The translations under genes were made by a program, and so were the position numbers. DNA of 64,000 bases from Aestuariivirga litoralis (GTDB taxonomy: Bacteria; Pseudomonadota; Alphaproteobacteria; Rhizobiales; Aestuariivirgaceae): NCBI RefSeq assembly GCF_015714715.1, contig NZ_WAHS01000002.1, positions 434,001 to 498,000 on the forward strand, given 5' to 3'. Of the stretch, positions 55,968 through 63,733 are shown piece after piece (position 1 is the first letter of the stretch; each line of letters begins with the position of its first letter). A model generated the notes under the pieces. The model was given only the letters and a program-made list of their open reading frames with translations, was not told where the DNA came from and made no database searches.

Positions 55968-56709
55968 ATTTCAGCGCCACGCCCTGCACGACTAGCGTGG
56001 CGGCGATGGCTAATGAAAACGCCAACACGATTCCAAGTTTGGGCAGAGCCAATCCCGTGATGAAGAAGAAAGTGGCAAAGCCATAAAGCGCCAACACCAG
56101 CCCGCGCAAAACCTGCCGGGCCATTTCATCGCCCTGCAATCGATGCGCGAATACCGTCAGGATCGCGCCAAAAACCGGAAAACTTGCCAGCGCGCCAGTC
56201 AGCTTGGCTCCGGTGAATTGCGCCGACGCCGTCAATGACAAAACCTGCACAATCACGATGATCATGCGCGCTGGCAAATCCCACCAGGGCGGCGGCAGGC
56301 TGCTACGCTCTACACTCCGGTGCGGAATGAACCGCGCCACTACGGTGAGCGTGGCAAGCGCAATGGCGAAATATCCCAGATGTGAGAAGGGCGCGAAGGT
56401 CATCAACAGCGCCCAGATCGCATAGGCCACGGAGCCTGCAAACAGCGCAACACCCCAGCCCAACTGCGCCACCAAAGCGTAAGCCAGGCCGAACCAGGCC
56501 TGCCCCGCTGTGCCGATCAACGAACCATTGCTGGCCACAGCCGCAAAATCAGCCCCATGCTGGATGGCGAGGAAGATCGCGACCGGCCCCGACGTGAGCG
56601 GCAGGCCCACAAACCAGCCGCCAACCGCATCGCCCCAGCGCCGCCCGGCCAGGCTGGCAATCACGATCAGCACCGGCGGCACGATCAGCTTGAACAGAAG
56701 AAGGCTCAC
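55954..56709 (-). CDS. Uncharacterised multi-pass membrane protein
   Basis: From a GTG at 56709 with GGGAG 4-6 bp ahead, this is a 251-residue protein with about seven or eight hydrophobic segments. Notable pieces are GDAVGGWFVGLPLTSGPVAIFLA near residue 30 and RSSLPPPWWDLPARMIIVIVQVLSLTASAQF in the middle. The two halves may be related (each has an inward Gly/Pro-rich loop). I do not recognise the family; it is not obviously a transporter of a known class. A TTG eight codons upstream is the alternative start. Confidence 0.7.
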   Translation of the reverse strand: MSLLLFKLIVPPVLIVIASLAGRRWGDAVGGWFVGLPLTSGPVAIFLAIQHGADFAAVASNGSLIGTAGQAWFGLAYALVAQLGWGVALFAGSVAYAIWALLMTFAPFSHLGYFAIALATLTVVARFIPHRSVERSSLPPPWWDLPARMIIVIVQVLSLTASAQFTGAKLTGALASFPVFGAILTVFAHRLQGDEMARQVLRGLVLALYGFATFFFITGLALPKLGIVLAFSLAIAATLVVQGVALKFIRA

Positions 56710-56750
56710 ACCGCTCCCTGCTGGCAGCGGCAAGAGGAATGCGGCGGCAA

Positions 56751-57953
56751 CTATTGCCCCATCAGCTTCGCAATGAAGGCGGGCGTCGGATAGCTATCCG
56801 CCGGCCAGCCCATTTTCAATTGCTCGGCCTTCACCGCAGCGCGTGTGCCAGCACCGATCTTGCCATCGGCTTTGCCCACATCATAGCCATGGCCATCAAG
56901 ATAGTTCTGCAACGCCACAACTTGCTCATAAGTCGGTGGCGTCACCGGTGCGCGCCCCGCAGAAACTGGCGGAGCGCCAGCAATACGCGTGGCGAGATAG
57001 GCCGCAGTGGTGGAATAGATCAGGCTCTCATTCCACTTCAGATAGGCTTTCAGGAAATTCGGATAGGCGAGGAACGCCGGGCCATCCTTGCCCATCGGCA
57101 ACAACAGAGCGGCCGGCATTTTATCAGCCTTGATCGGCTGACCATCGCGCGTGGCAATGCCCCACTTGGCCCATTCGGCGCGGCTGTGGGTAATGGCAAG
57201 ATCGGCCTGATCCCAGGGCAGATCAGCGGTGATCTTCACTTCCTGCAGCCAGGGCTGGCCCGCAGCCCAGCCGCTCTTTTTCAGAAGATTGGCGGTGGAG
57301 GCGATCACATCCGGCACGGAATCGCGCAGGTTCACTTTGCCGTCACCGTCAAAATCAACGCCACTCGTATCATAATCATAGGCCATGAATTGCGTCTGGC
57401 CGATTTCACCGGCCCAGGCGCCTTGCATTTCTTCCGGCGACAGCCAGCCCTTGTCGATCAGATGCAGAGACGGAATGATCTGCGGGCGGAATTTTTCCGG
57501 GCGGCGGCAATCCCACGCCAAAGTCACCAGCGACTGCACCGTAGGCGAAGAGCCCATGAAGCCGCCGAAATCGGTTTCCAAAGCCCAGAAGGCGGTGATC
57601 ACCGGCGCAGGCACGCCGAATTGCTGTTGCACGGCATCAAAGGTGGCCTTGTTCTTGGCAATCAGCGCGCGGCCCTTGGTGACGCGGCCATCGGTGGCCA
57701 TCTTGCCAGCAAACTGCAAGAAGCTGGTGGCGAATACATTCTGCGCCCGGTCACGCTTGATGATGCCGGGGTCATACTTCGCGGCACTCAGCACCGCCAT
57801 CGCGGTGGGCGAAATGCCCTTGGCTGCCGCTTCCTTCTTCACCTGCGCCAGAAAGCCATCAAAACCCTGCGCGGTATTTCCACAACTGGCAGCCATGGCG
57901 GAGGACGAGGCGAGGCCGATGGCAAGCCCGAAAAGTGCGGCGGAAAATTTCAT
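56751..57953 (-). CDS. Lytic murein transglycosylase, MltB-like, with peptidoglycan-binding domain
   Basis: The 400-residue protein has a signal peptide (MKFSAALFGLAIGLASSSAMA), an SLT_2 catalytic domain with the catalytic glutamate in FWALETDFGGFMG and the GEIGQTQFMAYDYDTSGVDFDGDG region, and a C-terminal peptidoglycan-binding domain (LQNYLDGHGYDVGKADGKIGAGTRAAVK). It cleaves glycan strands to 1,6-anhydro ends in the periplasm. No lipobox is present, so unlike E. coli MltB it is likely soluble. The gene stands alone, with a 335-bp spacer upstream that holds a candidate RNA. Confidence 0.93.
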   Translation of the reverse strand: MKFSAALFGLAIGLASSSAMAASCGNTAQGFDGFLAQVKKEAAAKGISPTAMAVLSAAKYDPGIIKRDRAQNVFATSFLQFAGKMATDGRVTKGRALIAKNKATFDAVQQQFGVPAPVITAFWALETDFGGFMGSSPTVQSLVTLAWDCRRPEKFRPQIIPSLHLIDKGWLSPEEMQGAWAGEIGQTQFMAYDYDTSGVDFDGDGKVNLRDSVPDVIASTANLLKKSGWAAGQPWLQEVKITADLPWDQADLAITHSRAEWAKWGIATRDGQPIKADKMPAALLLPMGKDGPAFLAYPNFLKAYLKWNESLIYSTTAAYLATRIAGAPPVSAGRAPVTPPTYEQVVALQNYLDGHGYDVGKADGKIGAGTRAAVKAEQLKMGWPADSYPTPAFIAKLMGQ

Positions 57954-58059
57954 GAAGAGCTCCTCGAATCAATGTGGACCATCAAAAGGCCAAGTGCGCG
58001 GCAGGTCAAATATTCGATGACAACAGGGATGAGCGAAAATGTGGCGGACATGTCGATTC

Positions 58060-58092
58060 AAAAAAAGAGGCCCGCGGTTTCCCGCAGGCCTC
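58060..58092 (-). terminator. Strong intrinsic terminator
   Basis: On the minus strand an 11-bp stem (58082-58092 with 58067-58077, one mismatch) with a 4-nt loop is followed by seven T residues. It would end either the his operon transcript, 197 bp after hisG, or a small RNA. Confidence 0.9.
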
Positions 58093-58195
58093 CTCTTGAA
58101 CGCGGCGACACTAAATCCTTGTCAAACCGTGCCGGGACCGGGGGCGATACCTCAGCAAAGCTGACATGGGTCTAACAAGTCAAGCCGACGTCAAG
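58060..58195 (-). ncRNA. Candidate small RNA or long 3' leader/trailer ending in a strong terminator
   Basis: In the 335-bp spacer between hisG and the transglycosylase, the minus strand shows a short hairpin (TCAGC-TTT-GCTGA), a CCGGTCCCGG dyad and a terminator. Two CTTGAC sequences near 58178-58195 could be -35 elements, but no clear -10 follows. It may be an independent sRNA or the 3' untranslated end of the hisS-hisZ-hisG transcript. No open frame with a ribosome-binding site fits. The rest of the spacer (58196-58288 and 57954-58059) shows nothing else. Confidence 0.4.
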
Positions 58196-58288
58196 TTCCG
58201 ATTTATTAATTGATCGCAACCTGACAGAAAAAATAACCCAATGCAATCCGTGTTCACCAGTTACGCAAAGGCAGAAAGCCAAAGCGCT

Positions 58289-58984
58289 TTAGTGATGCAG
58301 TTTTCGAGCGAGCAATTTGTTGAAATCCTGGAAGCGCGGGTCGGATTCCGCCGATTTTCTAACCGCCAGCACGGCACAGGATTGCAAAATAACTCCATCA
58401 TCCAGAATCTTGAGATGGTTGGCGGAAAGCGTGGCTCCACTGGTGGTAATATCCACAATCAGCTCTGCGCTGCCTGCTGCTGGCGCACCCTCGGTGGCTC
58501 CTAAGCTTTCGACGATACGGTATCCGGTGACCCCCGCTTTTGCGAAGAAACGGCGAGTGAGATTGAGATACTTGGTAGCGACCCGGAGCCTTCTGCCCTG
58601 GCTGGCATAAAACTGCTGCGCCACTTCATCAAGATCAGCCATATGGGCCACATCCAGCCAGAAATCCGGAACCGCGACGACCACATTGGCGGACCCAAAA
58701 CCGAGCCGCAAAACGGCATCGGCCACTTGCGCATCCGGTGCGATTTTCTCGCGCAACAGGTCTTCACCTGTAATGCCGGCATCGATCTCGCCGGATTTGA
58801 GCGCGCTGGCAATGTCGGATGCCGACAGGAAGGCCACTTCCACATCCGGCAGGCCGGAAAGAATGCCGCGGTAGCCGCGATCAGACCCGATGCGCTCGAT
58901 CTTGAACCCGGCCTCTTCGATTAGCGCTTGCGCCTGTTCCATCAGGCGGCCCTTGGAAGGCAGACCCAGGGTGAGCGTTTTCAT
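58289..58984 (-). CDS. hisG: ATP phosphoribosyltransferase catalytic subunit, short form
   Basis: The 231-residue enzyme starts histidine synthesis from ATP and PRPP. It has the N-terminal LTLGLPSKGRLMEQ and the PRPP loop ELIVDITTSGATLSAN. The C-terminal regulatory domain of long HisG is absent, so HisZ, encoded just upstream, is required for activity and feedback. The ATG overlaps the hisZ stop by 4 bp. Confidence 0.96.
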   Translation of the reverse strand: MKTLTLGLPSKGRLMEQAQALIEEAGFKIERIGSDRGYRGILSGLPDVEVAFLSASDIASALKSGEIDAGITGEDLLREKIAPDAQVADAVLRLGFGSANVVVAVPDFWLDVAHMADLDEVAQQFYASQGRRLRVATKYLNLTRRFFAKAGVTGYRIVESLGATEGAPAAGSAELIVDITTSGATLSANHLKILDDGVILQSCAVLAVRKSAESDPRFQDFNKLLARKLHH

Positions 58985-60108
58985 GCCAACACCGCCTGCA
59001 CCCGCTCAGTGTGAATGGCAAAGCCTAAGGCGGGGATGCGTGTGGATGCGCCAAGGTCAGACAGCATGTCATCGTAACGGCCGCCACCGGCAATGGCGAT
59101 GCCACCGGCTTCCACCTGGAACACAAAGCCAGTATAGTATTCAATCTCGCGGCCGAAATTCGCTGAGAAATGAAAGCGCTTGGGATTGAGCCCCTGCTCT
59201 TCCAGCGCGGCGAGGCGCTGGCTGAAAGAGGCAGCGGCCGCCGCGAAATTTTCTGCACCCGGAACGTTGCCCAACTTGGCAGCGATGTCTTCTGCTCCGC
59301 CTTCCAGCGCCAGATAGGATTCAAGCGCCGTCACCGCCTTGGCCGGAAGCGGCGCTTCCGACCTGTCGGCCAATTTTTCCGCAAGGCGTGCGGCCACGTC
59401 GCTTAAGGCGCGCGCGCCCTGTTGCGGCAAATCATTTTTTTCCAGCCAGACTCGTGAAGCCACTGATGCCGACTGCGTGCCGATCGTGTCGATGATTGCG
59501 GAAATACTGCTGCGCGCCTTGGTGCCGCCATCGGTGAAAGATTGTAGCAGAGTCCGGAACGCGGATGGCCGCCAGAACTGGTGCTTCAACCGGCGGCGCC
59601 AACGATCCGGCATCGGCGTATCGGCCAGCAAGGCCGCAAACAGGCCCACATCGCCAATCGTGACCTTGAGATTGGAAAGGCCAGCCGCCTCCAGCGCCGA
59701 GATCGCCAGTTTCAACATGCGCGCTTCGGCAGCGACAGCATTGCCCGCGCCAAACCATTCGAGGCCTGCCTGGGTGAATTCCTGTGGGCTGAGCCGCTCA
59801 TCAGGAAAACGAAAAGCCGGGCCGAGATAAGAATAGCGTGCTTCTTTTTCAGGTGCGGGCGCATGGCTCAAATGAAAGCGGCAGGCCGGCACGGTGAGAT
59901 CAGGCCGCAGGCAAAGTTCATTGCCATCGGGATCGCTGAACACAAAGGTGCGGGCGCGAATGTCTTCGCCCGAACGTTCCAGAAAAATATCGGCCGGCTG
60001 AATGATGTCGGGCGCAATCTGTTCAAAGCCCGCACGTTCCAGCACCGCCATGATGGCCGTGTTCTGCTTGGACAGCGCCTCGCGCTGCTGCGACGTGCGG
60101 CCTGCCAT
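58981..60108 (-). CDS. hisZ: ATP phosphoribosyltransferase regulatory subunit
   Basis: The 375-residue protein is a histidyl-tRNA-synthetase paralogue without aminoacylation. It keeps the class II core (LRPDLTVPACRFHLS, YLGPAFRF, EIEYYTGFVFQ, AGGGRYDDML) but lacks the C-terminal anticodon-binding domain of HisS. It binds short-form HisG and confers histidine feedback. It sits 1 bp behind hisS and overlaps hisG by 4 bp, so all three are in one unit. Confidence 0.95.
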   Translation of the reverse strand: MAGRTSQQREALSKQNTAIMAVLERAGFEQIAPDIIQPADIFLERSGEDIRARTFVFSDPDGNELCLRPDLTVPACRFHLSHAPAPEKEARYSYLGPAFRFPDERLSPQEFTQAGLEWFGAGNAVAAEARMLKLAISALEAAGLSNLKVTIGDVGLFAALLADTPMPDRWRRRLKHQFWRPSAFRTLLQSFTDGGTKARSSISAIIDTIGTQSASVASRVWLEKNDLPQQGARALSDVAARLAEKLADRSEAPLPAKAVTALESYLALEGGAEDIAAKLGNVPGAENFAAAAASFSQRLAALEEQGLNPKRFHFSANFGREIEYYTGFVFQVEAGGIAIAGGGRYDDMLSDLGASTRIPALGFAIHTERVQAVLA

Positions 60109-60109
60109 A

Positions 60110-61582
60110 TCAGCCCAGCATCTTCTTTACTTGTTCGACCATCTGCGCTTCCGGCACGGAAACCTGCGCCAAGCGCTGGCTGGCATATTCTTCATGGCTG
60201 GTTATATTGGCGGCCAATTCCGCACCCAAACGCAAATCCTTGATCTGTACTTCGCCCTTGGCCTTTTCGTCACCGCCTTGAATGACAACCAAAGGTGCTC
60301 CGCGCTTGTCGGCATATTTCATCTGCTTGCCCATGTTCCCGGTGCCGATGAACATCTCGGCGCGGATACCAGCGGTGCGCAGAAGCTGCACGAATTTCCA
60401 GTAATCGCCCTGCCGGTCTTTATCCATCACGGTCACGATGACCGGGGCAAGCGTATCCTGCGTGGCGGCCTTGCCGACCAGCTTCAGCGCCGAATAAAGA
60501 CGCGACACGCCAATTGAAAAGCCAGTAGCTGGAGTCTGTTGCCCAGTGAAACGCGCGACAAGATCATCATAGCGCCCGCCGCCACCGACGGAACCAAAGC
60601 GCACGGTATTGCCGTCTTCGTCCTTGGTCTCCATCAGGAGTTCGCATTCGAAGACCGCACCGGTGTAGTACTCGAGCCCGCGCACCACGGAAGGATCAAC
60701 CTTCACACGGTCGGCACCATAACCTGCCGCATCAAAAATCACCTGCATCGCAGACAGCTCGTTCAAACCCGACGCGAAAATTTCGTTGGCGCGAAATGCT
60801 GCGGCTTTATCACTACTGCGCAACGCGTCGAACGGGTTTTCCAGCAGAACCATCACTTGCGCGGCCTGCTCATCATTGAGCTCGGCACCCTTGGTGAAAT
60901 CACCGCTCTCGTCCTTGCGGCCTGCACCGAGAAGCAGCTTCACGCCCACCAGGCCAAGCTTGTCGAGCTTGTCCATGGCGCGCAGCACTGTGAGGCGCCG
61001 CGCAGCATTTTCATCACCGCCAAGGCCGATGGCCTGAAGTGCGCCATCGAGAATCTTGCGGCTGTTGGCCTTGAGCACATAGGACCCGCGCGCGATGCCC
61101 AGCGCTTCCATCGTATCGGCCGCCATCATGCAGACTTCGGCGTCTGCTGCGGGCGAACTTGAGCCTACCGTATCGGCATCAAACTGCATGAACTGACGGA
61201 AACGCCCCGGTCCCGGCTTTTCGTTTCGAAACACCCAGCCCTGCCGGTAGCTCCGGAAAGGCGTGGGCAGCTTCAAATGGTTCTCTGCTACATAACGTGC
61301 CAAGGGGGCGGTCAGATCATAACGCAGGGAAAGCCACTGCTCGTCATCGTCCTGGAAGGAAAACACGCCGGCATTCGGCCGGTCTTGGTCCGGCAGGAAC
61401 TTACCCAGCGCATCAGTATATTCAATGAAGGGCTGCTCGACCGGCTCAAAGCCATAGGATTCATAGACCCGCTGGATCGTCGCCAGCATGGCACGCACGC
61501 CGCGGATTTCATCGGCGTCAATGTCACGGAAGCCCTTGGCCACGCGGGCCTTGGGGCGGGATGTTTTGGCTTTGTCGCTCAT
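60110..61582 (-). CDS. hisS: Histidyl-tRNA synthetase
   Basis: The 490-residue class II synthetase has motif 2 ([13 protein letters not shown] and [15 protein letters not shown]), the histidine A box region [11 protein letters not shown], motif 3 ([13 protein letters not shown]), and a C-terminal anticodon-binding domain. It charges tRNA-His in the cytoplasm. It is first in the hisS-hisZ-hisG operon, linking translation and synthesis of the same amino acid. The ATG has no Shine-Dalgarno; a well-spaced promoter ends 7 bp ahead of it. Confidence 0.96.
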   Translation of the reverse strand: MSDKAKTSRPKARVAKGFRDIDADEIRGVRAMLATIQRVYESYGFEPVEQPFIEYTDALGKFLPDQDRPNAGVFSFQDDDEQWLSLRYDLTAPLARYVAENHLKLPTPFRSYRQGWVFRNEKPGPGRFRQFMQFDADTVGSSSPAADAEVCMMAADTMEALGIARGSYVLKANSRKILDGALQAIGLGGDENAARRLTVLRAMDKLDKLGLVGVKLLLGAGRKDESGDFTKGAELNDEQAAQVMVLLENPFDALRSSDKAAAFRANEIFASGLNELSAMQVIFDAAGYGADRVKVDPSVVRGLEYYTGAVFECELLMETKDEDGNTVRFGSVGGGGRYDDLVARFTGQQTPATGFSIGVSRLYSALKLVGKAATQDTLAPVIVTVMDKDRQGDYWKFVQLLRTAGIRAEMFIGTGNMGKQMKYADKRGAPLVVIQGGDEKAKGEVQIKDLRLGAELAANITSHEEYASQRLAQVSVPEAQMVEQVKKMLG

Positions 61583-61589
61583 GGGGCGG

Positions 61590-61618
61590 CTTGTAGTCGA
61601 TCAATCCGCCACGCTCAA
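61590..61618 (-). promoter_or_regulatory. Putative leaderless promoter of the hisS operon
   Basis: On the minus strand TTGAGC (61613-61618) and TACAAG (61590-61595) are 17 bp apart, and the -10-like hexamer ends 7 bp before the hisS ATG. Transcription would begin at or next to the start codon. Confidence 0.5.
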
Positions 61619-61630
61619 TACCAAAGGAAT

Positions 61631-62206
61631 TCAGCTTTCCTGCTGTCCTAGCAATTCGCCCGGCAGCTGCCGCAACATATTCTGGAACGGCGCCGTGGTG
61701 CCAAGGCTGCGGCACAGAACAAGGCTGCCCTCAAGCAGGGTCATCGCACGTTCGGCCCGGCTGGCGGCCACATCTTTTCTGGCACCGGCACCCTCAGCAA
61801 ATTTTGCCAGCGCCGCGAGCAGGCCTCGGGTCATCTCGGCAATCTGCCGGTTGTGTCGCGCCTCGCCCGGCGCATTCGAAACAAGCTTGTTCAGCAGGCA
61901 GTTCTTTCGCCCACCATTGTAGAATGCATCCAACTGCCGGACGAGTTCTTTCACCCGTTCCTGCGGGGATGTGTCCTGCCCCAGCATGTCGATCACGTGG
62001 GCCTGCATGACCGCTTGCGTCACCCGAAGCACCTCTTCCGCCATCTGTTCCTTGCCGCCTGGAAACCGATGGTAAAGGCTGGCCCGCTGCAACCCGCTGG
62101 CCCGGCTCAGCTCAGCCAGCGAAGAGCCTTCAAACCCTTCCGCCTTGAAAACATCCGCCAGTCTTTCGACAAGATCGGCATCGCTAACCAACGAGGGACG
62201 CGCCAT
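61631..62206 (-). CDS. TetR/AcrR family transcriptional regulator
   Basis: The ATG at 62206 (AGGAG 7 bp ahead) gives 191 residues. The N-terminal domain is a TetR helix-turn-helix (LVERLADVFKAEGFEGSSLAELSRASGLQRASLYHRFPGGKEQM); the C-terminal part resembles the YcdC/AcrR-type ligand domain. It is divergent from a pyridoxamine-phosphate-oxidase family gene, and the spacer has two mirror-image operator-like arms, so it likely represses both itself and that gene. Confidence 0.93.
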   Translation of the reverse strand: MARPSLVSDADLVERLADVFKAEGFEGSSLAELSRASGLQRASLYHRFPGGKEQMAEEVLRVTQAVMQAHVIDMLGQDTSPQERVKELVRQLDAFYNGGRKNCLLNKLVSNAPGEARHNRQIAEMTRGLLAALAKFAEGAGARKDVAASRAERAMTLLEGSLVLCRSLGTTAPFQNMLRQLPGELLGQQES

Positions 62207-62244
62207 CTGATCACTCCTATCCAATCGGGATCACCCCATTTCAG

Positions 62245-62302
62245 AACGATCAGTCAAATACAACTTGACAATCGTGTTGTCACGAGTATTTTACCGATCG
62301 TT
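62245..62302. promoter_or_regulatory. Symmetric divergent promoter with twin TetR operators
   Basis: The arms AACGATCAGTCAAATAC (62245-62261) and GTATTTTACCGATCGTT (62286-62302) are inverted repeats with 15 of 17 matches. Between them TGACAA-TCGTG-TTGTCA shares the same centre. The plus promoter is TTGACA (62265-62270), 16 bp, TATTTT (62287-62292); the minus promoter is GTGACA (62278-62283), 17 bp, TATTTG (62255-62260). Each arm covers one -10. ACCGATCGTTCGGT at 62293-62306 is a further near-palindrome. Confidence 0.8.
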
Positions 62303-62321
62303 CGGTTATTAGGAGTGTAAC

Positions 62322-62885
62322 ATGCCCCGTGGTTTCAGCAAGATCGCCTTCACAGCCCCGGTTCGTGACCTGCAGGAGCGTGACGGCAGCCGCAAAGCCT
62401 ATGCCAGATTTGAAAGCGGGCCAGAAACGATCGACAGGATTGGCCCTGCCGAAGCCGCCTTCATCGCCGCGCGTGACAGTTTCTACATGGCCACAGTGAG
62501 CGAAAACGGCTGGCCATACATCCAGCACCGTGGCGGACCGGCCGGATTCCTGCGAGTTCTCAGCGAAACTGAAATCGGCTTTGCCGACTATTCCGGCAAT
62601 CGCCAATTCATCAGCACCGGCAATCTGGCGGGCGATGACCGTGTCTCACTCTTCCTGATGGATTACCCCCATCGCACACGCCTGAAAATTCTCGGTCATG
62701 CGCGCGTGGTCAACGAAAGTGACACAGCTACAATGGCGAAGCTCGCCATCGATGGCTACAAGGCCCGCGTCCAGCGCGGAATCATTATCACGATGGAAGG
62801 ATTTGACTGGAACTGCCCACAACATATCACGCCGCGTTTCACCGCGGCGGAAGCGATGGCACTCACCGGCGAGCGCGCTGGCTGA
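62322..62885 (+). CDS. Pyridoxamine 5'-phosphate oxidase family flavoprotein
   Basis: The 187-residue protein has the split-barrel FMN-binding fold: FIAARDSFYMATVSENGWPYIQHRGG is the family start of the barrel, followed by NRQFISTGNLAGDDRVSLFLMDY and LKILGHARVV. It is not PdxH itself but one of the broader FMN- or F420-binding relatives, many of which reduce quinones or nitro compounds. AGGAG precedes the ATG. Its divergent TetR neighbour and the shared operator suggest induction by a small molecule it may act upon. Confidence 0.91.
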   Translation: MPRGFSKIAFTAPVRDLQERDGSRKAYARFESGPETIDRIGPAEAAFIAARDSFYMATVSENGWPYIQHRGGPAGFLRVLSETEIGFADYSGNRQFISTGNLAGDDRVSLFLMDYPHRTRLKILGHARVVNESDTATMAKLAIDGYKARVQRGIIITMEGFDWNCPQHITPRFTAAEAMALTGERAG

Positions 62886-62887
62886 AA

Positions 62888-63733
62888 CTACTTGTCCCGC
62901 TTCACCACCTGGCGCTGGATGCCCAGGCCGTCGATGCCGATAACCATCTTGTCGCCGGGCTTCAAATATTGCGGCGGCTTCATGCCCATGCCCACGCCGG
63001 GCGGGGTGCCGGTGGTGATGATGTCGCCCGGCATCAGGGTGAAGAATTCCGACAGGTAAGCCACGATGAAGGCCACGCCATAAACCATCGTCTTGGTCGA
63101 GCCGTCCTGCACGCGCTTGCCGTTCAGCTCCAGCCAGAGATGCAGATCCTGCGGGTCCTTCACCTCGTCCTTGGTCACCAGCCACGGGCCGACGGGGCCG
63201 AACGTGTCATAGCACTTACCCTTGGTCCACTGACCGGAACGTTCGATCTGGAACTCACGCTCGGAAAGATCATTGACCACGCAATAGCCGGCCACATGCT
63301 TCATCGCGTCTTTCTCGGTGATGTTCTTGGCCTTGCGCCCGATGATGACGCCCAGTTCCACTTCCCAATCCGACTTCTGCGAGCGCGGCGGAATGGTCAC
63401 CACGTCATTGGGGCCGGATAGGCACGATGTGTGCTTAGTGAACACCACTGGCTCCGGCGGAACCTTCAGGCCGCTCTCGGCCGCATGGTCGGAATAGTTG
63501 AGGCCGATGGCAACGAATTTCTGCGGATTGGCAATGCAGGCACCGATGCGCGGCTTGCCCGGCACCTTCGGCAGCTTGGCGATATCGAGCTTCTTAAGCT
63601 TGGCGAGGCCAGCGGGCGAAACGGCATCGCCATCGAGATCCTTGATCACCTTGTGCAGGCTGCGGATATGGCCATGCTGATCGAGAATGCCAGGCTTTTC
63701 CTTGCCCTTCGGGCCGTAACGCAGAAGCTTCAT
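62888..63733 (-). CDS. Fumarylacetoacetate hydrolase family protein
   Basis: The 281-residue protein has the FAH core with its metal-binding glutamates: VVFTKHTSCLSGPNDVV, SDWEVELGVIIGRKAKNI, and the GDIITTGTPPGVGMGMKPP loop. The N-terminal part (MKLLRYGPKGKEKPGILD) is typical of the ureidoglycolate lyase/2,4-diketo-3-deoxyfuconate hydrolase-like branch. It would cleave a C-C or C-N bond next to a keto group; the substrate is unknown. The ATG overlaps the upstream gene stop by 4 bp (ATGA). Confidence 0.92.
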   Translation of the reverse strand: MKLLRYGPKGKEKPGILDQHGHIRSLHKVIKDLDGDAVSPAGLAKLKKLDIAKLPKVPGKPRIGACIANPQKFVAIGLNYSDHAAESGLKVPPEPVVFTKHTSCLSGPNDVVTIPPRSQKSDWEVELGVIIGRKAKNITEKDAMKHVAGYCVVNDLSEREFQIERSGQWTKGKCYDTFGPVGPWLVTKDEVKDPQDLHLWLELNGKRVQDGSTKTMVYGVAFIVAYLSEFFTLMPGDIITTGTPPGVGMGMKPPQYLKPGDKMVIGIDGLGIQRQVVKRDK

